A DNA stretch of 64,000 nt from Gemmobacter lutimaris (GCF_003570715.1 NZ_QXXQ01000013.1:52431-116430); one strand, 5' to 3'. Shown: positions 28,163 to 37,096, counted from the first letter of the stretch. Made by a program: numbers and translations. Notes: generated by a model not told the origin, from the sequence alone.

Positions 28163-28546
28163 TCAGCGCGTCTGGATGACGGGGCGCTGTTTGCGGAAAG
28201 CCTGCTTCATCACCAGCTTGCCGTCGCGCAGGGTGAACAGGTCCACCCCCTGCGCCTCGGTCCGGCGGCCTTCGGCATCGGTGCCGCGAAACGTCCATTC
28301 CGACACGGCGCGGTCGCCGCAGACGAAATGCCGGTGATCGGCCCATTCGGCGTCGGGCATCGCGGTCCAGACCGCGACAAAGGCCTGGGCAATGGCGTCG
28401 CGGCCTTCGATCCGCGTGCCGAACACTTCGGAACCGCCGACGGTTGTGAACACGCAATCTTCGGCGAAATGGGTCATCACGGCGTCGATGTCATGGCGGT
28501 TGAAGGCATCGAACGTAGCCTTCAGATCATCGGCGGTCAGGGTCAT
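28163..28546 (-). CDS. tauX: TauX, small SnoaL-like taurine dehydrogenase subunit
   Basis: A 127-residue NTF2/SnoaL-like protein (LKATFDAFNRHDIDAVMTHFAEDCVFTTVGG). It is placed between the TRAP transporter genes and tauY, as tauX is in the R. sphaeroides cluster, and is thought to form taurine dehydrogenase with TauY. There is no heme or metal motif. AAGGACC precedes the ATG. The fold is clear; the subunit role is inferred from gene order. Confidence 0.8.
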   Translation of the reverse strand: MTLTADDLKATFDAFNRHDIDAVMTHFAEDCVFTTVGGSEVFGTRIEGRDAIAQAFVAVWTAMPDAEWADHRHFVCGDRAVSEWTFRGTDAEGRRTEAQGVDLFTLRDGKLVMKQAFRKQRPVIQTR

Positions 28547-28602
28547 ATGGTTGGTCCTTTCAAGAGTGGCCGGGCCGGAACGGGCGGGCCGGAAAACGGG
28601 GG

Positions 28603-29943
28603 TCAGTAGCCCATCACCCTGGGCAGCCAGAGCGTGATTTCAGGGAAGGCCGCGATCACGGCGATCATCGCGGTGCTGGCGGCGGCGAATGGCAGGGCGC
28701 GCAGCGAGATTTCCTCGATGGAAACCTTGGAAATCCCGGCGGCGATGAACAGGTTCTCGCCCAGCGGCGGGGTCTGGAACCCGACCGAAAGGGTGCAGAT
28801 CATCACGATGCCGAAGTGGATCGGGTCGATCCCCACCGAATAGGCCACCGGCAGCATCACCGGCACCAGGATCATGATGGCGGCCAGCGTTTCCATGAAC
28901 ATGCCGACGAACAGCAGGAAGACGATGATCAGCGCCCAGATCACGGCGATATTCTGCGTGAGGCCCAGCATCGCATCGGCGATATGCGCGGGGATCTGGT
29001 TTTCCACCAGAATGCGGCCGAAGATCGTGGCGGTGAACAGCACCAGCAGCACACGCCCCGTCAGCCAGGTGGTCGCCTCAAGCGATTTCATCACCTCGGT
29101 CAGGCGGATCTCCCGGTAGATGAAGATGCCGACGAACAGCGTATAGGCAATGGCGACGATGGCAGCCTCGGTCGGGGTGAAGAGCCCGGCATAGATGCCG
29201 CCGAGGATCACGAAGGGGGCCATCAGCGCCCAGAACCCCTTGCGGCAGGCGTCGAAGATATGGGCGGACGACAGCGGGTCGGCCCCGCCGCAATAGCCTG
29301 CCGCGCGGCAGCGCAACCAGTTCATCACCAGAAGGCCCGCCGCCATCAGGAAGCCCGGCAGGAAACCCGCGATGAACAGCTTGGAAATCGACACGGTCTG
29401 GAAGCTGCCGAATTTCTCCACCGCCTCGGCGGGGGGCTGCATGCCCATGGCCGAGATGCCGAAAATCACCATCGGAATGGACGGCGGGATGACGATGCCC
29501 AGCCCGCCCGAAGCGGCAGTGACGGCGGCGCCATAGCCCTTGGCATAGCCCGCCCGCACCATGGCCGGGATCATCAGCATCCCCACCGCCGCTGTCGTGG
29601 CGGGGCCAGAGCCGGAAATCGCGCCGAAGAACAGGCAGGCCACCACCGTGGCGGCTGAGATACCGCCGGTGAACGGGCCGGCAAGGCTTTCCGCGACCGT
29701 GATCAGACGGCGCGAGATACCCGCCGCCTCCATCAGTGCCCCGGCAAGGATGAAGGCCGGCAGCGCCATCAACGGAAAGGCCCCGACCGAGGAAAAGGCG
29801 ATCTGCACCATCTTGATCGGGTTGTCGCCGAGATACCACATGGCCGTCAGTGCCGAGACGCCCAGCCCGACCGAGATCGGCGCCCCGAGGATCATCAGGA
29901 AGAGGAAGGTGCCAAACAGGACCAGCGTGATCTGACCGTCCAT
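28603..29943 (-). CDS. tauM: TauM, TRAP transporter large permease
   Basis: A 446-residue DctM-family protein with about 12 membrane segments (LFGTFLFLMILGAPISVGLGVSAL at the N-terminus; PALMEAAGISRRL; ATVVACLFFGAISGSGPATTAAVG; GGLGIVIPPSIPMVIFG). It is the main channel for TRAP-driven taurine uptake. The ATG at 29943 shares one base with the tauL stop (TGATG); a GTG one codon earlier is also possible. tauX follows 56 bases downstream. Confidence 0.92.
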   Translation of the reverse strand: MDGQITLVLFGTFLFLMILGAPISVGLGVSALTAMWYLGDNPIKMVQIAFSSVGAFPLMALPAFILAGALMEAAGISRRLITVAESLAGPFTGGISAATVVACLFFGAISGSGPATTAAVGMLMIPAMVRAGYAKGYGAAVTAASGGLGIVIPPSIPMVIFGISAMGMQPPAEAVEKFGSFQTVSISKLFIAGFLPGFLMAAGLLVMNWLRCRAAGYCGGADPLSSAHIFDACRKGFWALMAPFVILGGIYAGLFTPTEAAIVAIAYTLFVGIFIYREIRLTEVMKSLEATTWLTGRVLLVLFTATIFGRILVENQIPAHIADAMLGLTQNIAVIWALIIVFLLFVGMFMETLAAIMILVPVMLPVAYSVGIDPIHFGIVMICTLSVGFQTPPLGENLFIAAGISKVSIEEISLRALPFAAASTAMIAVIAAFPEITLWLPRVMGY

Positions 29944-30479
29944 CACACCGCCTCCGCCCTGGTTGCGGCAGCAAGGGCGGCCATGTCCACCTCGTCAGGG
30001 TCGCGCGGGTCCTGACCCCGGACAAGCTTCAGATAGTTGACCTGAAGAATGCGCAGCGTCATCAGCGTGAAGGCGACGGGCAGCACCAGCATGACCCATT
30101 TCATCGGCCAGCCCAGCGTCTGCGCCTTCACGAAAGGCTTCATCAGGCTCAGATATTCGATGGCGTAGCGGATGAAGACGAGATTGAAACCGATCCATGC
30201 CAGATCCCCCGCCGCCTCGACCCAGCGGGCCACGGACCGCGGCAGCCGGTTGATGTGGAAGGACACGCGGTTATGCGCATACATGCGCGCCGCATAGCTG
30301 GCCCCGAAATAGGCGAACCAGACGAACAGGATGACGGAAAGCTCTTCGATCCAGGTGATCGAATTGCCGAAAACCGACCGCGCGACGATCTGCACGAAAA
30401 GCAGGCAGACGAAGCAGGCAAGCAGAAGCTGGCAAAGATAGCTTTCCAGCTTGTCGAGATGGCGCCAGAAGGAAGACAT
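29943..30479 (-). CDS. tauL: TauL, TRAP transporter small permease
   Basis: A 178-residue DctQ-family protein with four predicted membrane segments (LCQLLLACFVCLLFVQIVARSVF; WIEELSVILFVWFAYFGASYAAR; DLAWIGFNLVFIRYAIEYL; MLVLPVAFTLMTLRILQV). It joins TauK and TauM in the taurine TRAP transporter. It is one base overlapped with tauM and separated from tauK by a 65-base gap that holds a strong hairpin. Confidence 0.9.
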   Translation of the reverse strand: MSSFWRHLDKLESYLCQLLLACFVCLLFVQIVARSVFGNSITWIEELSVILFVWFAYFGASYAARMYAHNRVSFHINRLPRSVARWVEAAGDLAWIGFNLVFIRYAIEYLSLMKPFVKAQTLGWPMKWVMLVLPVAFTLMTLRILQVNYLKLVRGQDPRDPDEVDMAALAAATRAEAV

Positions 30480-30509
30480 GGCTGACCCTTGTTGCTAGAC
30501 GACAGGGGC

Positions 30510-30535
30510 GGGGCCGCGCTTTAGGAGGCGGCCCC
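30510..30535 (-). terminator. Hairpin between tauK and tauL
   Basis: GGGGCCGC (30510-30517) and GCGGCCCC (30528-30535) form a strong stem with a 10-base loop just after the tauK stop. A stem at this place in binding-protein operons often stabilises the upstream message, so TauK could be made in excess over TauL and TauM. Confidence 0.55.
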
Positions 30536-30544
30536 CGGTGGCGA

Positions 30545-31555
30545 TCACTCGACGGTCGGGCGGCCGAGCGAGGCAAGGACGCCGTTCAGCACCTCCTTGC
30601 CGCCGATGCTGTCATAGAATTTGGGCCAGACCGTCGCGGTGGCACGTTCGATGAACTCTGCCTCGCCATCCGCCGGATCGCTGATCTCCATGCCCTTGGC
30701 CGCCAGATCTGTTTTGATCTGGGCCTCCTGATCTCGCAGGAACTGCCCCGAGGCCAGCGTCGCCTCGTGCCCTGCCGCCAGCACATTGGCCTGCTCTTCG
30801 GGGCTGAGCGACTGGAACAACTGTTCCGAGACGATCAGCGGCTCGATCGAAAAGATATAGCGGATGTTGGTGACATATTTCTGCACCTCGTCGAACTTCA
30901 TCGCGTGCACGGTCATGTAGGGGTTGTCCTGCCCGTCCACGACCTTCTGTTGCAGCGCGGCAAAGGTTTCCGACCAGGCCATCGGCGTCGGATTGATGCC
31001 CCAGGACTTGTAGGTCTCGATCATGATCTCGTTCTTCGGCACCCGCACGACGAGGCCCTGAAGATCGGCCACCGTGGTCACCGGCTTTTTGGAGTTGGTC
31101 AGAACACGGAACCCTGAATAGGCCCAGCCGATGATGCGCACGCCCGCGTCCTCGACCGTGCGGTCAACCATCTGCTGCCCGATTTCGCCTTGGGTGATCT
31201 TCTCGGCATCCTCCAGCGACAGGATGACATAGGGCAGGGTCAGCGTGCCGACCGAGGGCGAGAAGGGCGTGATGTTGTTGATGGCGAGGATCGAGAAATC
31301 CAGCGTGCCGGTCGCGGCTGCGGTCACCGTATCCTGTTCATCGCCAAGCTGGCCGTTCAGGAACAGCGTGCCGCTGTCCGCGCCGCCGGATTTTTCTTCC
31401 AGCGCCTTGATGAAGGCAAGGCCAAGCGCCTCTTGTGTGCCGCCTGCCCCGTCACCGACCGCAATACGGAAATCGCGTGCGGCGGCCGGGACGGCGCTGG
31501 CCAGAAGCATGGCAAGGACAGTCGCACGGCGCAGCGTGCGGGGCGAAAAGGTCAT
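30545..31555 (-). CDS. tauK: TauK, TRAP transporter periplasmic taurine-binding protein
   Basis: A 336-residue DctP-family binding protein with a signal peptide (RATVLAMLLASAVPAAARDF). Family features are the ligand region (ADLQGLVVRVPKNEIMIETYKSWGINPTPMAWSETFAALQQKVVDGQDNPYMTVHAMKF) around residues 160-215 and the C-terminal helix. The frame opens 10 codons further upstream, but the ATG at 31555 begins the signal peptide and has AGGGAG 8 bases before it. It is the first gene of the taurine operon, facing tauR across TauR-type operators. Confidence 0.93.
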   Translation of the reverse strand: MTFSPRTLRRATVLAMLLASAVPAAARDFRIAVGDGAGGTQEALGLAFIKALEEKSGGADSGTLFLNGQLGDEQDTVTAAATGTLDFSILAINNITPFSPSVGTLTLPYVILSLEDAEKITQGEIGQQMVDRTVEDAGVRIIGWAYSGFRVLTNSKKPVTTVADLQGLVVRVPKNEIMIETYKSWGINPTPMAWSETFAALQQKVVDGQDNPYMTVHAMKFDEVQKYVTNIRYIFSIEPLIVSEQLFQSLSPEEQANVLAAGHEATLASGQFLRDQEAQIKTDLAAKGMEISDPADGEAEFIERATATVWPKFYDSIGGKEVLNGVLASLGRPTVE

Positions 31556-31625
31556 GGTGGAACTCCCTGTTCTACCGACTCTCACGGTCGGGCTGCGTCA
31601 GGTTGTCACGCGGCGTCGGGCATGT

Positions 31626-31657
31626 TTATATCCAGTTACGCACAAACTTAGGTCCAG
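31626..31657 (-). promoter_or_regulatory. Two TauR-type operator repeats in the tauK-tauR intergenic region
   Basis: Read on the minus strand, CTGGACCTAA (31657-31648) and CTGGATATAA (31635-31626) are direct repeats 22 bases apart, two helical turns. They match the CTGGAC(C/T)TAA motif described for TauR of Rhodobacter capsulatus. They lie 70-100 bases upstream of tauK and end 6 bases before the tauR ATG, so TauR could activate tauK and limit its own synthesis. Confidence 0.78.
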
Positions 31658-31663
31658 TTTCGC

Positions 31664-33136
31664 ATGCCGCTGACCGGCCAGATCTCGCCCGACATGTTCT
31701 TCGTGGATCGCAACCGGCGCGAGCCGTTGCAGATGCAGCTTGCGGCCTCGATCACCTCGGCCCTGCTGGATACGCGGGCACAGCCGGGAAGCCGGATGCC
31801 TTCCACCCGCGCGCTGGCCACGCATCTTGGCCTGTCTCGCCTGACCGTCACGCTGGTTTATCAGGAGCTTGTGGCGCAGGGTTATCTTGAAAGCCTGCCG
31901 CGCTCCGGTTTTGCGGTCTCGCAGAAAGTGCCGCACCGGCGGCTGGAGGCGATCGACCAGACAGCGGTCAGCCGGGTGAACTGGGCCGCGCGCCTGCCCG
32001 ATCTGACACGGCGGCGGCGCATCGTGAAGCCGCTGGACTGGCGCAGCTATCCCTATCCGTTCATCTACGGGCAGGCAGACCCGAAGCTGTTCAACCACAC
32101 CGCCTGGCGCGATTGTGCCCGCCGGGCGTTGGGGGCGCGCGACTTTGCCGAACTGGCGGATGACAGCCTGACGCAGGATGACCCGGTGCTGGTGGATTAC
32201 ATCTGCCGCAACACCCTGCCCCGCCGTGGCATCCGCGCCCGGCCGGAAGAGGTGCTGATCACGCTGGGGGCGCAGAACGCCCTGTGGATCGCGGTCGGGC
32301 TGCTGGCCTTGCCGGACCGGCTGGCGGTCGTCGAAGACCCCGGTTTTCCTGACTTCGCAGAAAGCCTCCGGCTGCACGGGATGCCGACATTGTTCGTTCC
32401 GACCGATGCAGAGGGGCTGAACCCCGATGACCTTCCGCCCCAGACCGGGCTGGTTCTGGTTGCGCCCAGCCATTCCATCCCCGTCGGCATCACCATGACA
32501 CTGGAGCGCCGCCGCGCGCTGCTGGCCGCCGCCGACCGGCATGACTTTCTGGTGGTCGAGGATGATTATGAAACCGAGATGAGCTTTCTCGAACCCCCCT
32601 CCCCTTCGCTCAAGTCGCTGGATGCCTCGGGGCGGGTGATCTATCTGGGCAGCTTTTCCAAATCGCTGTTTCCGGGCCTGCGCATCGGCTATCTGGTCGG
32701 TCCCGAGCCGTTCATCCGGCAGGCACGGGCGCTGCGCGCGATGATGCTGCGCCATGCGCCCGGACATATGCAGCGTGTGACCGGATATTTTCTGGCGCTC
32801 GGCCATTACGACGCCCATCTGGTGCGCCTGCGCGAGGTGTTCCGCCGCCGACGCGAAACGCTGGTCAGCGCCCTGTCACAGACCCCGCTGGAAGTGGTGG
32901 GCGCCGCCCGCCACGGGGGATCGAGCCTCTGGGTTGCCGCCCCCGAAACCATCGACAGCGCCAGTTTTGCCGAAGCGCTGCGGCCAAAAGGCGTGCTGAT
33001 CGAGCCGGGCCATCCGTTCTTTGCCGCCCCCTCCGGCATCTGTCGCCACTTCCGTCTGGGTTATTCCTCTATCGGCGAGGACAGGATCAAGGCTGGCGTG
33101 GCGCATCTGGCTGAAACCGCGGCGGATTGGCGGTGA
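31664..33136 (+). CDS. tauR: TauR, MocR-type activator of taurine catabolism
   Basis: A 490-residue GntR/MocR regulator. Residues about 1-80 are a winged helix (REPLQMQLAASITSALLDTRAQPGSRMPSTRALATHLGLSRLTVTLVYQELVAQGYLES). The rest is an aminotransferase-like PLP domain with the lysine in LGSFSKSLFPGLRIGYLVG (near residue 335) and DDYETEMSF. It divergently faces tauK with the two operator repeats between. The ATG at 31664 has little ribosome binding site; an in-frame ATG 10 codons later is an alternative. It is followed by the repABC locus. Confidence 0.9.
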   Translation: MPLTGQISPDMFFVDRNRREPLQMQLAASITSALLDTRAQPGSRMPSTRALATHLGLSRLTVTLVYQELVAQGYLESLPRSGFAVSQKVPHRRLEAIDQTAVSRVNWAARLPDLTRRRRIVKPLDWRSYPYPFIYGQADPKLFNHTAWRDCARRALGARDFAELADDSLTQDDPVLVDYICRNTLPRRGIRARPEEVLITLGAQNALWIAVGLLALPDRLAVVEDPGFPDFAESLRLHGMPTLFVPTDAEGLNPDDLPPQTGLVLVAPSHSIPVGITMTLERRRALLAAADRHDFLVVEDDYETEMSFLEPPSPSLKSLDASGRVIYLGSFSKSLFPGLRIGYLVGPEPFIRQARALRAMMLRHAPGHMQRVTGYFLALGHYDAHLVRLREVFRRRRETLVSALSQTPLEVVGAARHGGSSLWVAAPETIDSASFAEALRPKGVLIEPGHPFFAAPSGICRHFRLGYSSIGEDRIKAGVAHLAETAADWR

Positions 33137-33519
33137 AACTGCCGCGTCGCCTAGTCTGGGCCCGCTTTGGCACCGTGACCGCCCTGCCCTGCGATTCGAA
33201 TGATCCCCATTTTTGCCACTGCACCGAATAGCTGCGACACCGCCACCAACAAGATCTGGGTGGATCACCTTTCAAGAGTCTCCTGAATTATGTATATTTA
33301 TCATTACGTTAATTTCATTACACATCTTGCGGAATGCCATCGGGGACCGTGACCCCACACCAGTTGTAGAATTTCCTTGCGTGACTGGCCGACTTGGCGC
33401 ATTTCTGTTCGTAGCGGAAAACTGCGAGAATTTCGGATTTCTGCGCTACGAAGAACCAAGGACTCGGAAGAGTATGCTGAGTGCGGACCAACCGCGCCAG
33501 CTTGAAATGAGAGGGCAGC
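33137..33519 (+). other. Non-coding region between tauR and repA
   Basis: This 383-base stretch has no gene. It holds an AT-rich block at about 33286-33324, very low in GC for this window, and a 9-base inverted repeat at 33408-33452. Together these look like the promoter and operator region of repABC. A GGGG...CCCC stem near 33344-33358 is too weak to name. Confidence 0.55.
33408..33452. repeat. Inverted repeat upstream of repA, candidate RepA/RepB operator
   Basis: Perfect 9-base arms TTCGTAGCG (33408-33416) and CGCTACGAA (33444-33452) with a 27-base spacer, 68 bases upstream of the repA ATG. repABC operons are autoregulated by RepA with RepB at such palindromes. There is no copy of the parS-like sequence found after repC. 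Confidence 0.5.
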
Positions 33520-34695
33520 ATGGCAGCAGAGCAGGTATTTGCCGAGCTTCAAGGCGACGCATCCACACTGCATGAGTCGATCCGGTTGCATCTGGAGCGC
33601 AATTTTGCGCCCGATGCCCGCAAGCACCTCAGAAGCTTTTCCTCGACCGAAGCGGCAGAATTTCTTGGGCTCGCGCCGGGCCACCTGCGCAAACTGCATG
33701 CCGAAGACAAGATCCCCGACGTTCCCCTGGATGAACGTGGGCGCAAACTTTATTCCGCCGAAGATCTGGCGCAGATCCGGCTGGCGCTGGCGCGCACCAC
33801 GCGCGACCCGTCACTGTATCTGCGGGGGCGGGTCGGCACCGAGCCCTTGCAGATCATCTCTTGCGTATCGTTCAAGGGCGGCAGCGCAAAGACAACCACC
33901 GCGGCCTATCTGAGCCAGTGGTATGCCCTGCACGGCTATCGTGTGCTGGTCATCGACATGGACCCGCAGGCCTCGCTGTCCTCCATGACCGGGCTTCGCC
34001 CTGAGATCGACTTTACCCAGAAGGGCACGATCTACGACGCGATCCGCTACGATAACCCGCTGCCGATGAGCGAGGTCGTGCGAAAGACCTATTTCCACGG
34101 GCTTGATATCGCGGCGGGCGGGCTGATCCTTTCGGAATATGAAACCGAAACGCCCTATGCCCTTCGGCATGGCTCCGAACCGCCGTTCTATCTGCGTCTG
34201 CGCGAAGCGATCCAATCCGTAGAGTCAAGCTATGATCTTGTTTTCATTGATTGTCCGCCGCAACTGGGCTTCCTTACGCTCTCTGCGCTGGTGGCTTCTT
34301 CCTCGATCATCATTCCGGTCGTGCCGAACTTTATCGACGTGGCGTCTTTGGCCCAGTTCCTGACCATGACCTCGTCGCTGCTGGATACGATCCGCGACGC
34401 AGGCATGACGCTGGAATACGATTTCCTGCGCTATCTGGTGTCCCGTTTTGAGCCATCAGACGGGCCACAGGCGCAGGTTGCCGGGCTTTTGCGGGCGAAT
34501 TTCGGGAAGCGGGTGATGACCGAGACCTTCCTGAAATCAACCGCCGTTTCCGATGCCGGGTTGACGCATCAGACGCTTTTCGAGGTCGGCAGGGGCAGCA
34601 TGAACCGCAACACCTATGACCGCGCGATGGAAGCGATCAATGCGGTTGCGCGTGAGCTGGAGCAGGACATCCATCGCGCGTGGGGGAGGATCTGA
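33520..34695 (+). CDS. repA: RepA, ParA-type plasmid partition ATPase
   Basis: A 391-residue Walker-type ATPase of repABC replicons. The N-terminal ~110 residues carry a MerR/ParA helix-turn-helix (SSTEAAEFLGLAPGHLRKLHAEDKIPDVPLDERGRKLYS). A deviant Walker A (FKGGSAKTTTAAYLSQW) sits near residue 118, followed by LVIDMDPQASLSSM and DLVFIDCPPQLGF. It segregates the replicon with RepB and represses the operon. GAGGGCAGC precedes the ATG. repB starts one base after its stop. Confidence 0.95.
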   Translation: MAAEQVFAELQGDASTLHESIRLHLERNFAPDARKHLRSFSSTEAAEFLGLAPGHLRKLHAEDKIPDVPLDERGRKLYSAEDLAQIRLALARTTRDPSLYLRGRVGTEPLQIISCVSFKGGSAKTTTAAYLSQWYALHGYRVLVIDMDPQASLSSMTGLRPEIDFTQKGTIYDAIRYDNPLPMSEVVRKTYFHGLDIAAGGLILSEYETETPYALRHGSEPPFYLRLREAIQSVESSYDLVFIDCPPQLGFLTLSALVASSSIIIPVVPNFIDVASLAQFLTMTSSLLDTIRDAGMTLEYDFLRYLVSRFEPSDGPQAQVAGLLRANFGKRVMTETFLKSTAVSDAGLTHQTLFEVGRGSMNRNTYDRAMEAINAVARELEQDIHRAWGRI

Positions 34696-34696
34696 C

Positions 34697-35677
34697 ATGG
34701 CACGCAAAAACATGTTCGAAGGCATCGCCCCGGCCGCACGGGCCGACGACGCAGGAAAAGACCCCCTGCCCCGCACCGCACCGAAAATGCCCGAGGTCTT
34801 TCAAAGTGCCGGACCGATCGCCGCCATCCGCAACGATCTGCGCAGCGTCGGCAGCCGGTCCATTCAGGACATCGACCCCGAACTGGTCGAAGATACCGGC
34901 CTGAAGGACCGCATCGGGGCACTGGATGATGATATCGCCGATCTGCGCGACAGCATTGCCAAGCATGGCCAGCAGGTTCCCATCCTTCTGCGCCCGCATC
35001 CGAAGCTGAGCGGGCGTTATCAGGTTGTCTATGGGCGCCGCAGGCTCGCGGCGATCCGGGGGCTGGGAACTCCGGTCAAGGCACTGATCCGCACGCTTTC
35101 AGATGAAGAGGCGGTGCTGGCGCAGGGGCAGGAAAACAACCTGCGCAAAGACCCTTCCTTCATCGAAAAGGCGCTGTTCGCCGGTGATCTGGAAGATGCG
35201 GGCTATGATGCACGGGTTGTTCAGGATGCGCTGAACGTGAATCGCAGCCATACATCGCATATGCGCAAGGTGCGCGAGGCCTTTCCGCGTGACGTGCTGG
35301 AACGCATCGGGGCCGCGCCTTCGATCGGCTGGAAACGCTGGTATGAGCTGGCGGTGAAGGTGCTTGAACAGGGAATCGACGCCTCGGCGATCCACCCTGC
35401 CCCGTTTCCTGACGGCTTTACATCAGACCAGCGGTTTGCGGCCTGGGTAAAGGCCTTGCCCGCACCGCCGAAAGCACCGGCCAAGCCGCGTTCGCCGATC
35501 AGCATTACGGCGAAAGATGGCACAGACATTGGCGAAGTCGAACTGAACAGGGGCAAGCTCGGCTTTCGCCCTTCTGCGCGCCAAACCGACTTCGCTGCCT
35601 GGCTGCACGAGAATGCGGAAACCGTTTTCTCGCGTCTGCACCAGGAATTCGTCACCCGGCCCAAGACGGATGACTGA
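34697..35677 (+). CDS. repB: RepB, ParB-type centromere-binding protein
   Basis: A 326-residue ParB/RepB protein. The ParB N-terminal domain runs from IQDIDPELVEDTG through LRDSIAKHGQQVPILLRPHPK and the box GRYQVVYGRRRLAAIRGLG to the GQENNLRKDPSFIEKALFAGDLEDAG helix. The helix-turn-helix DARVVQDALNVNRSHTSHMRKV follows. It binds parS; two candidate sites lie after repC. The frame is open further upstream, but the ATG at 34697 is the normal RepB start and lies one base after repA. Confidence 0.94.
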   Translation: MARKNMFEGIAPAARADDAGKDPLPRTAPKMPEVFQSAGPIAAIRNDLRSVGSRSIQDIDPELVEDTGLKDRIGALDDDIADLRDSIAKHGQQVPILLRPHPKLSGRYQVVYGRRRLAAIRGLGTPVKALIRTLSDEEAVLAQGQENNLRKDPSFIEKALFAGDLEDAGYDARVVQDALNVNRSHTSHMRKVREAFPRDVLERIGAAPSIGWKRWYELAVKVLEQGIDASAIHPAPFPDGFTSDQRFAAWVKALPAPPKAPAKPRSPISITAKDGTDIGEVELNRGKLGFRPSARQTDFAAWLHENAETVFSRLHQEFVTRPKTDD

Positions 35678-35719
35678 CAGTTGAAACACCGAAACCAACA
35701 GAGGAGCAGGATCGGAAAA

Positions 35720-35815
35720 GGATAGGCCTCCCGAATGGAACCCACCCGGAAGGCCCGCGCAAACCACAGGGCGCCAACCCTGAGAATGCTCATCTTCTAG
35801 CAAGAGCAAACTAGC
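35720..35815 (-). ncRNA. Candidate antisense ctRNA (inc RNA) between repB and repC
   Basis: repABC replicons encode a small countertranscript RNA in the repB-repC gap. Here the minus strand shows a stem GGCCTTCC/GGGAGGCC (35755-35725, 15-base loop) followed by TATCCTTTT, a plausible RNA 3' end. The 5' end is estimated near 35815 and not proved; no clear -35/-10 pair was identified. Confidence 0.45.
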
Positions 35816-35835
35816 GCAGGCCCGAATCACACGCA

Positions 35836-35865
35836 ACATCGCATCGCGGTGAACCGATGTTTTTT
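35836..35865 (+). terminator. repC leader hairpin with T-tract (attenuator)
   Basis: ACATCG (35836-35841) and CGATGT (35855-35860) pair around a 13-base loop and are followed by a T-run at 35860-35865. It lies 88 bases before the repC ATG and has the form of the terminator/blocking element by which antisense RNA binding limits repC expression. Confidence 0.6.
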
Positions 35866-35953
35866 GCCCTTTTTTCTGGGGAAAAGTGTCGTTCTTCGGT
35901 CTGATGTCTGCACGGGACCCGCGGAGCGCCTGGATCGTTCCACTGAACATGCC

Positions 35954-37096
35954 ATGGAACACATCTCGTCATCGCCCGTGCGGGCTGGTCGGCGGGCAGG
36001 CTCTGACGTCTGCGCGCAAGCCGAGCGGGCTGCCACAAAATCCGCAGACCCTCGCTGGCGGGTGCTCGATCTTGTCCGCATCTGCCGCAGCCCGCTTGGC
36101 TTGCGCGACCGTGACATCACCGTCCTGCGCGGTTTGCTGTCCTTTGTGCCAGAATCTGCCGAACCTGCGAGACTGGTTGTCTTTGCCTCCAATCGCGCGC
36201 TGATGGAGCGGTGTGACGGGATTGACGAGCGCACCCTCCGCCGCCGGATCGTTCACCTTCAATCGAAAGGCCTGCTGACCCGCAAACTCAGCCCGAACGG
36301 CAAGCGGTATCAGATCCGCGACGCGCAGGCCGAAACCTGTCTGACCTATGGCATTGACCTTACCCCTCTCTTTCGCCTCCGCCCGGACCTTGACGCGCTG
36401 GCTGAAGATCAACAGCGGGAAGAGATGCAGCGCAAAACCTTGCGCGCAATGATCCGCCACGCGCTGTATCACCAATCTGAACCGTCGAAAGCCGAGGCTT
36501 GCGAAGAAGCCCGTCTTGCCCTGCGCCGCTCTGTTGACAGCCACCAGTTGCGGAAGCTTCTTGCGGCGATCGATCAGCCGTCGGAAACATCGTATCTGAC
36601 CGACAGCGACAGTCAAAATGACCGGCACATTCAGATTCCAGAAAAAGAATCTTATGAATCTGAACACGGTGACGAATGTGCAGAACAAGAGTTGCGTTTG
36701 CACAGCGCACGAGAAAAAGAGCCCGCCACTGATAGCGATCTTTCGATTGAAGAATGCATTAGCTTGGCCCCAGCCGCTGTGGAATTTGCATTGGAAAGGC
36801 CGCGCTGTTGGTCAGACATTATTGATCTGTCTGTTTCCCTTGCACCTGCAATAGGACTTTCGCGAACCGTTATAGAGACCGCGCGAACCCGTCTTGGCCC
36901 ACATGGTGCTGCCCTCGCAGTATTGGGTCTGGTGCAGGCATTCGGACGAATTCGCAACCCTCAGGCCTATTTATCCCGTCTTTCTGACAAGGCGCAGGAA
37001 CAGGGCTTTGATCTTGTCCGCATGTTCCGATCCTTGGTCAGTTGCCAGAACAGACGCCACGCGGTGTCCTTAGCATCGCCATGTTTACCGGGGTAA
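35954..37096 (+). CDS. repC: RepC, replication initiator of the repABC replicon
   Basis: A 380-residue initiator. Typical RepC sequence is SPLGLRDRDITVLRGLLSFVP, VVFASNRALMERCDGIDERTLRRRIVHLQSKGLLTRKLSPNGKRYQIRD (winged-helix region, about 70-125) and a C-terminal CWSDIIDLSVSLAPAIGLSR...RIRNPQAYLSRLSDKAQEQGFDLVRMFRSL. The frame opens at a GTG at 35849 inside the leader hairpin; the ATG at 35954 is preferred. The stop TAA lies inside the first parS-like palindrome. Confidence 0.93.
   Translation: MEHISSSPVRAGRRAGSDVCAQAERAATKSADPRWRVLDLVRICRSPLGLRDRDITVLRGLLSFVPESAEPARLVVFASNRALMERCDGIDERTLRRRIVHLQSKGLLTRKLSPNGKRYQIRDAQAETCLTYGIDLTPLFRLRPDLDALAEDQQREEMQRKTLRAMIRHALYHQSEPSKAEACEEARLALRRSVDSHQLRKLLAAIDQPSETSYLTDSDSQNDRHIQIPEKESYESEHGDECAEQELRLHSAREKEPATDSDLSIEECISLAPAAVEFALERPRCWSDIIDLSVSLAPAIGLSRTVIETARTRLGPHGAALAVLGLVQAFGRIRNPQAYLSRLSDKAQEQGFDLVRMFRSLVSCQNRRHAVSLASPCLPG
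36590..36860 (+). other. Possible oriV inside repC
   Basis: The origin of repABC replicons studied so far lies within repC. Here the middle of repC is clearly more AT-rich than its flanks (for example around 36615-36760, with AAAATG and AAGAATCTTATGAATC runs). This is the best candidate for the unwinding region. It is placed by analogy and local composition only. Confidence 0.4.

Noticed and set aside
24944..28609. A 1221-codon plus-strand open frame opposite xsc, tauY and tauX
   Set aside because: It is antisense to three well-supported genes and its translation is rich in His, Arg, Gln and Gly without any domain. High GC removes stops on the opposite strand.
33344..33358. GGGGACCGTGACCCC as a parS
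   Set aside because: Only four outer bases and one inner pair match. The sites after repC are much better palindromes and are repeated.
35849..35953. Upstream GTG start for repC
   Set aside because: It falls inside the leader hairpin with T-tract, giving an unnatural N-terminus. The ATG at 35954 fits RepC better.
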